From positions 1 to 48,876 of the forward strand of contig JAFIEQ010000012.1 of assembly GCA_020832455.1 (NCBI GenBank): 48,876 nucleotides of DNA, written 5' to 3'. The notes below the pieces were generated by a model. It was not told the origin of the DNA, did no database searches, and saw only the letters and a program-made list of their open reading frames with translations. This document shows, in pieces, positions 9,212 to 17,136 of this stretch. Both the position numbers and the translations under genes were made by a program. Origin of the DNA: Nitriliruptoraceae bacterium. GTDB taxonomy: Bacteria; Actinomycetota; Nitriliruptoria; Nitriliruptorales; Nitriliruptoraceae. Position 1 is the stretch's first letter. Each line of letters begins with the position of its first letter.

Positions 9212-9694
9212 TCAGCCGCCGCGGGTGCGTCGCTGGGACTCGAGCACGGTCTGCAGCATCACGCTCGCCGCGACCCGGTCGATCTGCTGCTTGCGGTCGG
9301 CGCGCGAGACGTCGCCCGACAGCAGCACACGCTCGGCCTCCACCGTGGAGAACCGCTCGTCCACGAGCCGGACGGGCAGTCCGGTGCGCTCCCGGAGGCG
9401 GTCCGCGATGCGCCGAGCCCGGGCCGCCGGAGCCCCCTCGCGACCGTCGAGCCGCTTGGGGTAGCCGACGACCAGCCCATCGGCCTCGTGCCGGGCGGCG
9501 ACCTCCACGAGCGCGTCGATCGTCGGGCCGTCCTGGTCACGGGGGACGTGGACGGTCTCCGCCGGGGAGGCGACGACCTGGCCCGGGTCGCTCACCGCGA
9601 TACCGATGCGCACCTCGCCGAGGTCGATCGCGACGAGCCGGCCGGACGTCGGCAGCACGTCGCCGAGCCGGTCCGCGGGTGCATCCGCGCTCAC
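9212..9694 (-). CDS. ruvX: Putative Holliday junction resolvase / pre-16S rRNA nuclease RuvX (YqgF)
   Basis: RNase H-fold nuclease of the YqgF family, usually linked to 16S rRNA 5'-end maturation and formerly annotated as a resolvase. The 160-residue product has the family hallmarks: N-terminal LVAIDLGEVRIGIAVSDP with the first catalytic Asp, VVGYPKRLDG, LVDERFSTVEAE, and the C-terminal DRVAASVMLQ with the last acidic residue. The GTG start at 9694 overlaps the alaS stop (GTGA, 9691-9694). The alaS-ruvX-mltG-aroE order is conserved in actinobacteria. Confidence 0.93.
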   Translation of the reverse strand: MSADAPADRLGDVLPTSGRLVAIDLGEVRIGIAVSDPGQVVASPAETVHVPRDQDGPTIDALVEVAARHEADGLVVGYPKRLDGREGAPAARARRIADRLRERTGLPVRLVDERFSTVEAERVLLSGDVSRADRKQQIDRVAASVMLQTVLESQRRTRGG

Positions 9695-12369
9695 GAGCCC
9701 ACCCCCGCCGAGCGGGCCTCGCTCGCCGCGACCGCGAGGGCCTCGTCGAGCTTGTCGCCCTGCTTGCCGCCGGCCTGGGCGAGGTCGCCCTTGCCGCCGG
9801 CACCGCCGCCGACCAGCTGCGCGGCGGGGTGCAGGATCGGTCGCGCCTCGACGCCCGCCTCCGCGAGGTCGGCGGTCACCGCGCAGATCAGCTGCGCCTT
9901 GCCATCGTCCGTCGCGGTCGCGGTGACCACGATGGCCCGGGTGGCGAGGTTGCCGCGGATCTCGGTCGCCAGGCGGCGCAGGTCGTCCATCCCCAGCCCG
10001 TCCGCGCGGTGGACCACCACGGCCAGCCCGTCCTCGCGCACGGCGTCGCGGGCGATCGCCGCGGCGTCCTGGGAGATGGTCGCGCTACGGGCCACGGCGA
10101 GCTGCTTCTCCGCCGCCTTGAGACGCTCGAGCAGCTGCCCGACCCGCGCGACCGCCTGGTCGGTCGGCGCATCGACGAGCCGGGCGACCTCCTCGGCGAC
10201 CAACCGCTCGCGCGACAGGAACGTCAACGCGTCCTCGCCGGTCAGCGCCTCGATCCGCCGGGTGTTCGAACCGATCGACTCCTCACGCACGACGGTGATC
10301 GTCCCGATCGTCGCGCCCGAGGGCACATGGGTGCCGCCGCACAGCTCCTTGGAGAACCCGCCGATGGTGACGACCCGGACCACCTCGCCGTACTTGTCGC
10401 CGAAGTTCGCGACCGCGCCGGCCTCGCGCGCCTCGTCGAGGGCCATGACCTCCGTGGTCACGTGGGGGTCGTCGAGCACGCGTCGGTTGATCGTCGCCTC
10501 GATCAGCTCGAGCTGCGCGGCATCGACCGACTCGAAGTGCGGGAAGTCGAAGCGCAACCGACCCGGGGTGACCAGCGAGCCGGCCTGCTGGGCGTGATCG
10601 CCGAGCACCTCCTTGATGGTCGCGTGCAGCACGTGCGTCGCGGAGTGGCTGCGCGCGGTCGCGACCCGGCGTGCGGGATCGACCCGCGCTTCGAGGTGCT
10701 GGCCGGTCGACACCTCGCCGGCGACGACCTTCGCGCGGTGCACGATGAGCCCATCGACCGGCGCCTGGGTGTCGAGGACCTGCAGGCGGCCCGTGGCCGT
10801 CGTCAGCTCCCCCGCATCACCGATCTGGCCACCACCCTCGGCGTAGAAGGGGGTGCGGGCCAGCACGACCTCGACCTCGTCACCCTCGGATGCGGCGTGC
10901 AGCACCCCACCCGGCGTCAGGATCGCCCCGAGCTCCGCCTCCGCGGACAGCCCGTCGTAGCCGACGAACTCCGTGCCTCCGACGGTGGCCGCCGCCTCGC
11001 GGTAGACGTCGACGGGCACGCCGTCGCCGACCTTCTTCGAGGCCGCCCGCGCCCGCGCCCGCTGGGCGTCCATGAGCGCCTCGAAGCGCTCCCGGTCCAG
11101 GTCGAGCCCCGCGTCCTGCGCGATCTCCGCGGTCAGGTCGATGGGGAACCCGAACGTGTCGTGCAACTCGAACGCGACGTCGCCGGGGAACCGGGCGCCC
11201 GCGGCGTCACCCACCCCGGTGATGACCTCGTCGACCTTCTCCAGGCCCTGGCGGATCCGCGCCCCGAAGTCGCGCTCCTCCGCGCCGGCGACCCGCGTGA
11301 TCAGGCCGCGCTGGGTCTCCAGCGAGGGGTACATCGCGGCCATGGAGGCGATGACGGCCTCGACCATCGGCTCGATGAGCGGCTGGTCCCCGGACCCGAG
11401 GTCCATGCCGAGCAGCTGCCCGTGACGCACCGCGCGGCGCAGCAGCCGCCGCAGCACGTACCCGCGGCCCTCCTTGGAGGGCAGCACGCCGTCACCGATC
11501 AGGAACGCCGAGGTACGCGCGTGCTCGGCGATGACGCGCAGGGAGACGTCGGCCTCCTCGTCCTGGCCGTCGGCGACCCCGGTGAGCTCGCTCGCCCGGG
11601 CGAGCAGCGGCGTGAACAGGTCGGTCTGGAAGACGTTGTGCACGTCCTGCTTGAGCACCGCCATGCGCTCGAGACCGAGCCCGGTGTCGACGCTCGGCGC
11701 CGGCAGGTCCCCGACGACGTTGCCGTCCTCGTCCTGCACGAACTGCATGAACACGAGGTTGTAGTACTCGAGGTAGCGCTCCCCGTTGACCACGGGGCCG
11801 CCCTCCTCGCCCCACTCGGGCCCCCGGTCGTAGTTGAGCTCGGAGCACGGACCGCACGGGCCCGGTCCCCCGGTCGACCAGAAGTTGTCGGAGGCGTCCT
11901 TGCGCGTGGAGCCCGCCGGGATCCCGACGCGCTGGATGCGCTCCGGGGCGACGTCGGTCTCCTCGAGCCACAGGGCCTCGGACTCGTCGTCGTCCTCGAA
12001 CACCGTCACCCAGATGCGTTCCGGGTCGAGTCCGAGCGGCCCGATCGACAGCTCCCAGGACCAGCGGATCGCCTCGCGCTTGAAGTAGTCCCCGAAGCTG
12101 AAGTTGCCCAGCATCTCGAAGAACGACAGGTGACGGGTCGTGCGCCCGACGTTCTCGATGTCGTTGGTGCGCACGCACTTCTGGAAGCTCACGGCACGCG
12201 TCGACGGCGGCGTCGCGTCGCCCAGGAAGTAGGGCTTGAACGGCACCATGCCGGCGATGGTCAGCAGCAGCGACGGGTCGTTGGGGATCAGCGGCGCGGA
12301 GTCGTAGCGCCGCGCGCCGCGCTCCTCGTAGAAGGAGAGGAACGTCTCACGGATCTGATGGGAGTCCAC
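9691..12369 (-). CDS. alaS: Alanyl-tRNA synthetase
   Basis: Charges tRNA-Ala with alanine and hydrolyses mis-charged Ser/Gly-tRNA-Ala. The 892-residue product has full family length: N-terminal class II catalytic domain (SFQKCVRTNDIENVG, FFEMLGNFSFGDYFK), tRNA-recognition region, editing domain with zinc ligands His575/His579 (HSATH) and Cys677/His681 (CGGTH), and a C-terminal DHHA1/C-Ala domain ending in the Gly-rich LVGGGAGGKGDLAQAGG motif. The GTG start at 12369 is set by an AAGGA Shine-Dalgarno ten bases upstream and by the conserved N-terminus (DSHQIRETFLSFYEERG); an in-frame extension upstream is unlike the family. Confidence 0.97.
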   Translation of the reverse strand: MDSHQIRETFLSFYEERGARRYDSAPLIPNDPSLLLTIAGMVPFKPYFLGDATPPSTRAVSFQKCVRTNDIENVGRTTRHLSFFEMLGNFSFGDYFKREAIRWSWELSIGPLGLDPERIWVTVFEDDDESEALWLEETDVAPERIQRVGIPAGSTRKDASDNFWSTGGPGPCGPCSELNYDRGPEWGEEGGPVVNGERYLEYYNLVFMQFVQDEDGNVVGDLPAPSVDTGLGLERMAVLKQDVHNVFQTDLFTPLLARASELTGVADGQDEEADVSLRVIAEHARTSAFLIGDGVLPSKEGRGYVLRRLLRRAVRHGQLLGMDLGSGDQPLIEPMVEAVIASMAAMYPSLETQRGLITRVAGAEERDFGARIRQGLEKVDEVITGVGDAAGARFPGDVAFELHDTFGFPIDLTAEIAQDAGLDLDRERFEALMDAQRARARAASKKVGDGVPVDVYREAAATVGGTEFVGYDGLSAEAELGAILTPGGVLHAASEGDEVEVVLARTPFYAEGGGQIGDAGELTTATGRLQVLDTQAPVDGLIVHRAKVVAGEVSTGQHLEARVDPARRVATARSHSATHVLHATIKEVLGDHAQQAGSLVTPGRLRFDFPHFESVDAAQLELIEATINRRVLDDPHVTTEVMALDEAREAGAVANFGDKYGEVVRVVTIGGFSKELCGGTHVPSGATIGTITVVREESIGSNTRRIEALTGEDALTFLSRERLVAEEVARLVDAPTDQAVARVGQLLERLKAAEKQLAVARSATISQDAAAIARDAVREDGLAVVVHRADGLGMDDLRRLATEIRGNLATRAIVVTATATDDGKAQLICAVTADLAEAGVEARPILHPAAQLVGGGAGGKGDLAQAGGKQGDKLDEALAVAASEARSAGVGS

Positions 12370-12461
12370 GGTGGGTCCTTGCTGGGCCGCACGCGACGGG
12401 CGGCGTCGGGGAGCTTCGGAGGCGGATGGTGGCGCGGGCGGCGGGCGGTCGGCCCCTGCGC

Positions 12462-12719
12462 TCAACCGCCGAGTGCCTGGCGGATCGTGGGGACCGGGTA
12501 GCTGGCGCGCAGTTCGGCCTCGCGCTCGGCGGCGGCGATGCGGCCCTCGGCGGCGGCGGCCTTGAGCTTCTCCGTCAGTCCCCCGGCGGCACGGCCGGCC
12601 TGCCCGGCGAGGTTGGTGGGTGCGACGGCCTGCTGCGCGGCATCGAGCTGGCGGACCACGTAGGCGCCGACGAGCAACCCGGCGCCGAGGCCGAGTGCGA
12701 GGGTGAACAGCCGCTTCAT
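12462..12719 (-). CDS. Small membrane-anchored protein (DUF6167-like)
   Basis: Hypothetical protein of 85 residues. It starts with a short basic stretch and one hydrophobic helix (RLFTLALGLGAGLLVGAYVV, residues 3-22), followed by an Ala/Gln-rich amphipathic helix and a charged helix (EKLKAAAAEGRIAAAEREAEL). A small protein of this type commonly sits between alaS and a DUF948 protein in actinobacteria, where it is called DUF6167; that assignment rests on position and style, not a search. Function unknown; a membrane-tethered helical partner of the DUF948 protein is a guess. The ATG at 12719 has an AGAGGA Shine-Dalgarno. Confidence 0.75.
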   Translation of the reverse strand: MKRLFTLALGLGAGLLVGAYVVRQLDAAQQAVAPTNLAGQAGRAAGGLTEKLKAAAAEGRIAAAEREAELRASYPVPTIRQALGG

Positions 12720-12801
12720 CGCGTCCTCTACTGCTGGTCGGGACCCGGGTCGGGTGTCCGTCGGGGTGTCCGTTCGGATCTCCGGGGCGTGCGTCGGGCG
12801 G

Positions 12802-13152
12802 TCAGTCGCGCAGCTTGCGGCCGGCGCGAGCCGCACCGGCGGCGAAGCCCGCCGCCTTGATCAACGGGTTGGACACGGTCGCGTTCACGACCCCGACGAG
12901 CTGATCGGTGGTCGCCGTGATCGACTGCACCCCGGCGATGATGGTGTCCACCCGGGCGAGCTCCACGTTGACACCGGCCGCGGTCTCCGTGACCTGCTCG
13001 AGCGTCGGCAGGATCCGGTCGGTGGTCTCGCGCAGGTCACGGGTCGCCTCGTCGAGGAGCCCGACGACCTTGGCGAGCATCACGCACACGAACACGACCA
13101 ACAGGCCCCAGAACAGCACAGCGATGATGATGGCCCAGTCCCTGACGGTCAC
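12802..13152 (-). CDS. DUF948-family membrane-anchored coiled-coil protein
   Basis: 116-residue protein with one N-terminal membrane helix (WAIIIAVLFWGLLVVFVCVMLAK region, about residues 6-28). A long helical region follows with the heptad-like pattern of DUF948 proteins (VVGLLDEATRDLRETTDRILPTLEQV) and a short C-terminal segment ending GRKLRD. DUF948 proteins resemble the helical part of methyl-accepting proteins but have no known activity. The GTG start overlaps the rarA stop (GTGA, 13149-13152). Together with the 85-residue protein downstream it forms a small membrane pair between rarA and alaS, an arrangement found in other actinobacteria. Confidence 0.8.
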   Translation of the reverse strand: MTVRDWAIIIAVLFWGLLVVFVCVMLAKVVGLLDEATRDLRETTDRILPTLEQVTETAAGVNVELARVDTIIAGVQSITATTDQLVGVVNATVSNPLIKAAGFAAGAARAGRKLRD

Positions 13153-14621
13153 GTGCGCTCCGTGTGCTCGGTGTGGTCGGTCGTCCCGCGGCGAGCGGGG
13201 GCCACGTCGCGGTCCGTGGCAGCGCTGCGCCGTCGCAGCTCGGCGAGGTGGTCGGCGACCGCTGCCTCGTGACCGTGGCGTGACGGCTCGTAGAAGCGGG
13301 TCCCGGCCAGCGCGTCGGGCAGGTAGCGCTGCGCGGCCGCGTAGCCGCTCGGGTCGTCGTGAGGATAGTCGTAGCCCTCCCCGTGCCCGAGCGTGGCGGC
13401 GCCGCGGTAGTGGCCGTCGCGCAGGTGCGCCGGGACGTCGAGGTTGCCGTGCTGGCGGACCGCGGCGGTCGCGGCGGTCATCGCCCGGGTCACGCCGTTG
13501 GACTTCGGCGCCGTGGCCAGGGCGATGCAGGCGTGGCTGAGCGCGTAGCGGGCCTCCGGGAGGCCCACCTTGTCCAGCGCGTCGAACGCCGCCACCGCCA
13601 GCGGCAGCGCGGCGCGGTCGGCGAGCCCGATGTCCTCCGAGGCGAAGATGACCATCCGGCGCGCCAGGAACCGGGGATCCTCCCCGGCGTCGATCATGCG
13701 CAGCAGCCAGTACAGCGCGGCATCCGGGTCCGAGCCCCGCAGCGACTTGATGAACGCGCTGACCTGGTCGTAGTGGCCGTCGGCGTGCTTGTCGTAGCGG
13801 TAACGGCGCATGGCGTCGGCGACCGCGTCGACCTCGAGGACGATCCCGGCAGCGTCGCCGTCCGCCACCTCGACACCCGGGCCGAGCCGCGCACCGGCGG
13901 CGGTCGCGGCCACCTCCAGCGCGGACAGCGCCGCGCGCGCGTCCCCGTCGCCGACGTGGATCAGGTGCTCGCGGGCGGCGGCGCTGAGCACGACTCGGCC
14001 CCCGAAGCCGCGCTCCGGATCGGTGCAGGCGCGGTCGAGCAGGTGGCCGACGTCCTCGCCGTCGAGGGCCTCGAGCCGCACCAGCTGGCAGCGTGACAAC
14101 AGCGGGGCGTTGAGCTCGAAGAACGGGTTCTCCGTCGTCGCGCCGATCAGCGTGACCCAACCCGCCTCCACCCCGGGCAGCAACGCATCCTGCTGGCCCT
14201 TGTTGAACCGGTGGATCTCGTCCACGAACAGCACGGTGCGCCGCCCCCGCAGCTCCGCGCGCGAGCGACCCTCCTCGATGATGCGGCGGACGTCCTTGAC
14301 CCCGGCCGTGACCGCGGACAGCTCGGACCAGGAGGCCTCGACGCGTTGCGCGATGACGGCGGCCAGTGAGGTCTTGCCGACCCCGGGTGGCCCCCACAGG
14401 ATCAGGGAGCGCAGCTCGCCCTGGTCGAGCATCGAGCGCAACGGCTTGCCCGGCCCGAGCGCATCGGTCTGCCCGACGTACTCGTCGAGGTCGCGCGGCC
14501 GCAGGCGTGCGGCCAGCGGCATCCCGGCGATCGGGGCGCGCGGCACCGCACGGTCGCCCGGCACGGCCTCGGAGCCGGCCGTGGAGGCCGACGCGGTGCC
14601 GAACAGCTGCGGATCGCTCAT
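13149..14621 (-). CDS. rarA: Replication-associated recombination protein RarA (MgsA) AAA+ ATPase
   Basis: AAA+ clamp-loader-like ATPase acting at stalled replication forks. The 490-residue product shows Walker A GPPGVGKTS (Lys83), Walker B LFVDEIHRFNKGQQDALLP (Asp134, Glu135), sensor region GATTENPFFELN, and the C-terminal MgsA-type domain with DPDAALYWLLRMIDAGEDP, RRMVIFASEDIG and PKSNGV. The Asp/Glu- and Arg/His-rich C-terminal tail is unremarkable. The ATG at 14621 lacks a clear Shine-Dalgarno; a TANNNT-type -10 element sits six bases upstream, so the mRNA may be leaderless. Longer open reading frame upstream runs into the divergent YihY gene and is rejected. Confidence 0.94.
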   Translation of the reverse strand: MSDPQLFGTASASTAGSEAVPGDRAVPRAPIAGMPLAARLRPRDLDEYVGQTDALGPGKPLRSMLDQGELRSLILWGPPGVGKTSLAAVIAQRVEASWSELSAVTAGVKDVRRIIEEGRSRAELRGRRTVLFVDEIHRFNKGQQDALLPGVEAGWVTLIGATTENPFFELNAPLLSRCQLVRLEALDGEDVGHLLDRACTDPERGFGGRVVLSAAAREHLIHVGDGDARAALSALEVAATAAGARLGPGVEVADGDAAGIVLEVDAVADAMRRYRYDKHADGHYDQVSAFIKSLRGSDPDAALYWLLRMIDAGEDPRFLARRMVIFASEDIGLADRAALPLAVAAFDALDKVGLPEARYALSHACIALATAPKSNGVTRAMTAATAAVRQHGNLDVPAHLRDGHYRGAATLGHGEGYDYPHDDPSGYAAAQRYLPDALAGTRFYEPSRHGHEAAVADHLAELRRRSAATDRDVAPARRGTTDHTEHTERT

Positions 14622-14627
14622 CCGCGC

Positions 14628-14633
14628 ACCGTA
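14628..14633 (-). promoter_or_regulatory. Possible -10 element giving a leaderless rarA mRNA
   Basis: On the minus strand the hexamer TACGGT fits the actinobacterial TANNNT -10 consensus. Six bases separate it from the ATG of rarA, which would put transcription start at or next to the A of the start codon. No Shine-Dalgarno is seen before rarA, and no good -35 is visible. The site lies in the 97-bp divergent gap between rarA and the YihY-type gene. Confidence 0.3.
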
Positions 14634-14718
14634 CCGATGGCCAGCCACCTCCCGAGCGGCCTCCCTACGGTGCAGTGACGGAGCCGTCGTCCGACGACCC
14701 GCACACGGGGAGCCGACG

Positions 14719-15795
14719 ATGCCCGACGAACCAGCCGACACCGCGCCATCCGCCACCGATCGCCGTCCCACCCTGATCGATCTGCGCGAGCAGTCCCCCG
14801 CGGACCGTGCCCACCGGATGGACGGCGCGAGCGCGCGCCGGGTGCGTGAGCTCCCGGTCGGCGCCTGGGCCGCCATCGCACAGCGCGTGAAGCTGCAGCT
14901 CACCGAACTGCACCTCAGCCTGCTCGCCGCGGGCGTCGCGTTCCGGTTGCTGCTGGCGACCATCCCGGCCGCGATCGCCGCCATCTCCATCTGGGGGTTG
15001 GCGGCCGACCCGGAGGTCCTGGTCGAGCAGATCGAGGCGATCGCCAGCCAGCTGCCGGAATCCGGGGGCGCGCTGGTCTCGGAGCAGCTGTCGAACCTGA
15101 CCGACCAGGCGGCCACATCGCTGTCGACGGCGATGGTCGTGTCGTTGGTCGCTGCCCTGTGGGCCGCCTCCAGCGGGATGCTGGGACTGGTGGACGGGTG
15201 CGCCGCCGCCTACGGCGAGGCGCGGACCCGCTCGTTCGTCGCCCGCCGGCTGCTCGGGCTCGCGATGACGCTGGCCGGCCTGCTGCTGGGCGCGCTGACC
15301 GTGCTCGGGTCCGTGCTGCTGCCCCGGATCGTCGAGGCGAGCGCGTTGGAGGGCACCGCCGCCACCCTGGCCGTCGGTGCCCGCTGGCCCGTGATGGCCG
15401 CACTGTCCGCCCTGGCGATCGCGGTCGTCTACCGCGTCGGCCCCGATCGTCGCGCACCCCGGATGCGCTGGATCTGGCTCGGCGCGCTCATCGCGACCTC
15501 GATGTGGCTCGTCGGTTCCGGCGCGTTCAGCCTGTACGTGTCACGCATCGGCGACCTCGACGAGACCTACGGCTCGCTCGCCGGGGTGGTCATCGTGATG
15601 CTGTGGGTCTTCCTGTCCGCGTTCGCGATGCTGTTCGGCGCCCTGTGCAACGCCGAGGTGGAGCGCCAGACGCTCACCGACACCACCACCCGCGCCGATC
15701 GCCCCACCGGGGCCCGTGACGCCGCCATGGCCGATGCGGTCCCCGCCGACTACGACGCGCAGGCGCTCGACGCCGCTGCGCGCCCCCACCCCTGA
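14719..15795 (+). CDS. YihY/BrkB-family polytopic membrane protein
   Basis: 358-residue integral membrane protein of the YihY/virulence factor BrkB family (once called ribonuclease BN). After a polar N-terminal region (about 60 residues) come six predicted membrane helices, the first around LLAAGVAFRLLLATIPAAIAAISIWG, a later one LVAALWAASSGMLGLVDG, and the last GVVIVMLWVFLSAFAMLFGALCNAEVE, the most conserved family segment. Biochemical function of the family is uncertain. The ATG at 14719 follows a GGGGAG Shine-Dalgarno six bases upstream. It is the first of three plus-strand genes that interrupt the minus-strand block between rarA and aspS. Confidence 0.88.
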   Translation: MPDEPADTAPSATDRRPTLIDLREQSPADRAHRMDGASARRVRELPVGAWAAIAQRVKLQLTELHLSLLAAGVAFRLLLATIPAAIAAISIWGLAADPEVLVEQIEAIASQLPESGGALVSEQLSNLTDQAATSLSTAMVVSLVAALWAASSGMLGLVDGCAAAYGEARTRSFVARRLLGLAMTLAGLLLGALTVLGSVLLPRIVEASALEGTAATLAVGARWPVMAALSALAIAVVYRVGPDRRAPRMRWIWLGALIATSMWLVGSGAFSLYVSRIGDLDETYGSLAGVVIVMLWVFLSAFAMLFGALCNAEVERQTLTDTTTRADRPTGARDAAMADAVPADYDAQALDAAARPHP

Positions 15796-15821
15796 TCGCC
15801 CCCGACCGAGCGAGGTACGTC

Positions 15822-16283
15822 ATGCCGGACACCACCCAGACCACCACCGTCGAGCGCCCGATCGGGGAGGTCTTCGCGCTGGTCGAGGACTTCTCGCGCC
15901 TGCCGGAGTGGGACCCCACCTTCGACGCGGCACACCAGGTCGACGACGGCCCCATCGGGATCGGCACCGTGTTCGCCACGACCGGCTCGGTGCTCGGTGC
16001 CTCGTTCGACCTCGAGCTCGAGGTCGTGGCGTACGACGCCCCGGCGCGGATCGCGTTCCGCGGGACCGGTGATGGCCTGCGCACCCGTGAGGACCTCACC
16101 CTCGAGGCGACCGAGGACGGCACCCGCGTGACCTACGACTCCGCGTTCGAGACCGACCTCCCCAATCTGGTCGATGCCCTGACCGACCCGGCGTTCTCGC
16201 TGGTCGGCGCCCGCGTGATCCGCTCGCTGCGCGACTGGCTCACCGAGCAGCCGCGTGGGGACGATGCCCGTTCGGACACGTGA
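15822..16283 (+). CDS. SRPBCC-superfamily (polyketide cyclase/START-like) protein
   Basis: 153-residue soluble protein with a START/SRPBCC hydrophobic-cavity fold: N-terminal TTTVERPIGEVFALVEDFSRLPEWDPTF, central GTVF...LELEVVAYDAPARIAFRG, and a C-terminal helix FSLVGARVIRSLRDWL. Members bind small hydrophobic ligands; no catalytic residue can be assigned. It lies 26 nt after the YihY-type gene with a GAGGT Shine-Dalgarno, so the two are probably co-transcribed. Substrate and role unknown. Confidence 0.85.
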   Translation: MPDTTQTTTVERPIGEVFALVEDFSRLPEWDPTFDAAHQVDDGPIGIGTVFATTGSVLGASFDLELEVVAYDAPARIAFRGTGDGLRTREDLTLEATEDGTRVTYDSAFETDLPNLVDALTDPAFSLVGARVIRSLRDWLTEQPRGDDARSDT

Positions 16284-16394
16284 CCGGATGGGCAAGATGG
16301 GCGGTGGTCACGGACCGACTGGTCACCCAGGATGACCTCGACGCGACACACCCGTCCCCGCACCCCTCGCACCCCGATCAGGAACGGACCTCCC

Positions 16395-17108
16395 ATGACG
16401 CTCGACATCGACCACGTCCAACACAGGGTCAGCGACTCCGCGGGCCGCGTCGGCGCGACGCTCACGAGCGCGCTGGACGCGGTACGCGACCGCACCGCGG
16501 ATGCCGTGCGGGCCGACGGCGGCTCCATCTTCCGTGAGGTCGACCGGCTCGGTCACCGCATCGACGAGGTCGAGGACAACGTCGGTGCCCGGTTCGCCAC
16601 CGCGACGGTCGGCCTCGAGGAGAAGCTCGACGCGGTGCTCGCCGCGTCCAAGCGCACCACCTGGCCCCGTCGGCTCGTCTGGCTGACCCTCGGCGCCGCC
16701 ATCGGTGCGGGTGCGGCCTACCTCGCGGATCCCGATCGGGGAACGGCACGACGCGCACAGCTGTCCGACCAGGCGTCCGCCCGCTCCCGCGAGCTCGCGC
16801 AGGACCTCGGCCAGCAGGCAAAGGGCGCCGCGGAGCGCGCGAAGGGCGAGGCCATCGAGGCCGTCAAGGATGCGCTCCCCGACCAGCCCGAGGAGCACGC
16901 GGGGCTGCTCCAGCAGCGCATCGCCTCCGACGTGCTCGGCAAGCGCCAGGACGTCACCAAGGTCGTCCTGCGCGTCGACGGGCCGGGCAAGGTGGCGCTC
17001 AAGGGCACCGTCCCGACCGCGGTGACCGAACGCGAACTGCTCGCGCAGGTCGCCGAGGTCGACGGCGTCACCGACGTCATCTCGGAGCTGACGATCAGCG
17101 CGACCTGA
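16395..17108 (+). CDS. BON-domain protein with one membrane segment
   Basis: 237-residue protein. An N-terminal helical, charged region (about 1-90) is followed by a membrane segment rich in Ala/Gly (LVWLTLGAAIGAGAAYLADP, about residues 97-116) and the typical DPDRGTARR motif. A helical spacer with Lys/Ala repeats follows, and a C-terminal BON domain (about 180-237: VVLRVDGPGKVALKGTVP and VDGVTDVISEL). BON domains often bind phospholipid or other envelope components. The ATG at 16395 is favoured over an in-frame start 63 nt upstream because that extension is Pro/Arg-rich and unlike a protein fold. Third gene of the plus-strand trio; it converges on aspS with a 28-bp gap. Confidence 0.82.
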   Translation: MTLDIDHVQHRVSDSAGRVGATLTSALDAVRDRTADAVRADGGSIFREVDRLGHRIDEVEDNVGARFATATVGLEEKLDAVLAASKRTTWPRRLVWLTLGAAIGAGAAYLADPDRGTARRAQLSDQASARSRELAQDLGQQAKGAAERAKGEAIEAVKDALPDQPEEHAGLLQQRIASDVLGKRQDVTKVVLRVDGPGKVALKGTVPTAVTERELLAQVAEVDGVTDVISELTISAT

Positions 17109-17136
17109 TCGGCGCCGACGCGCTGCCGGCTGCCGG

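Noticed and set aside
9157-12501. An 1114-codon plus-strand frame across ruvX and alaS
   Set aside because: Same reason: antisense to alaS, with no domain-like sequence.
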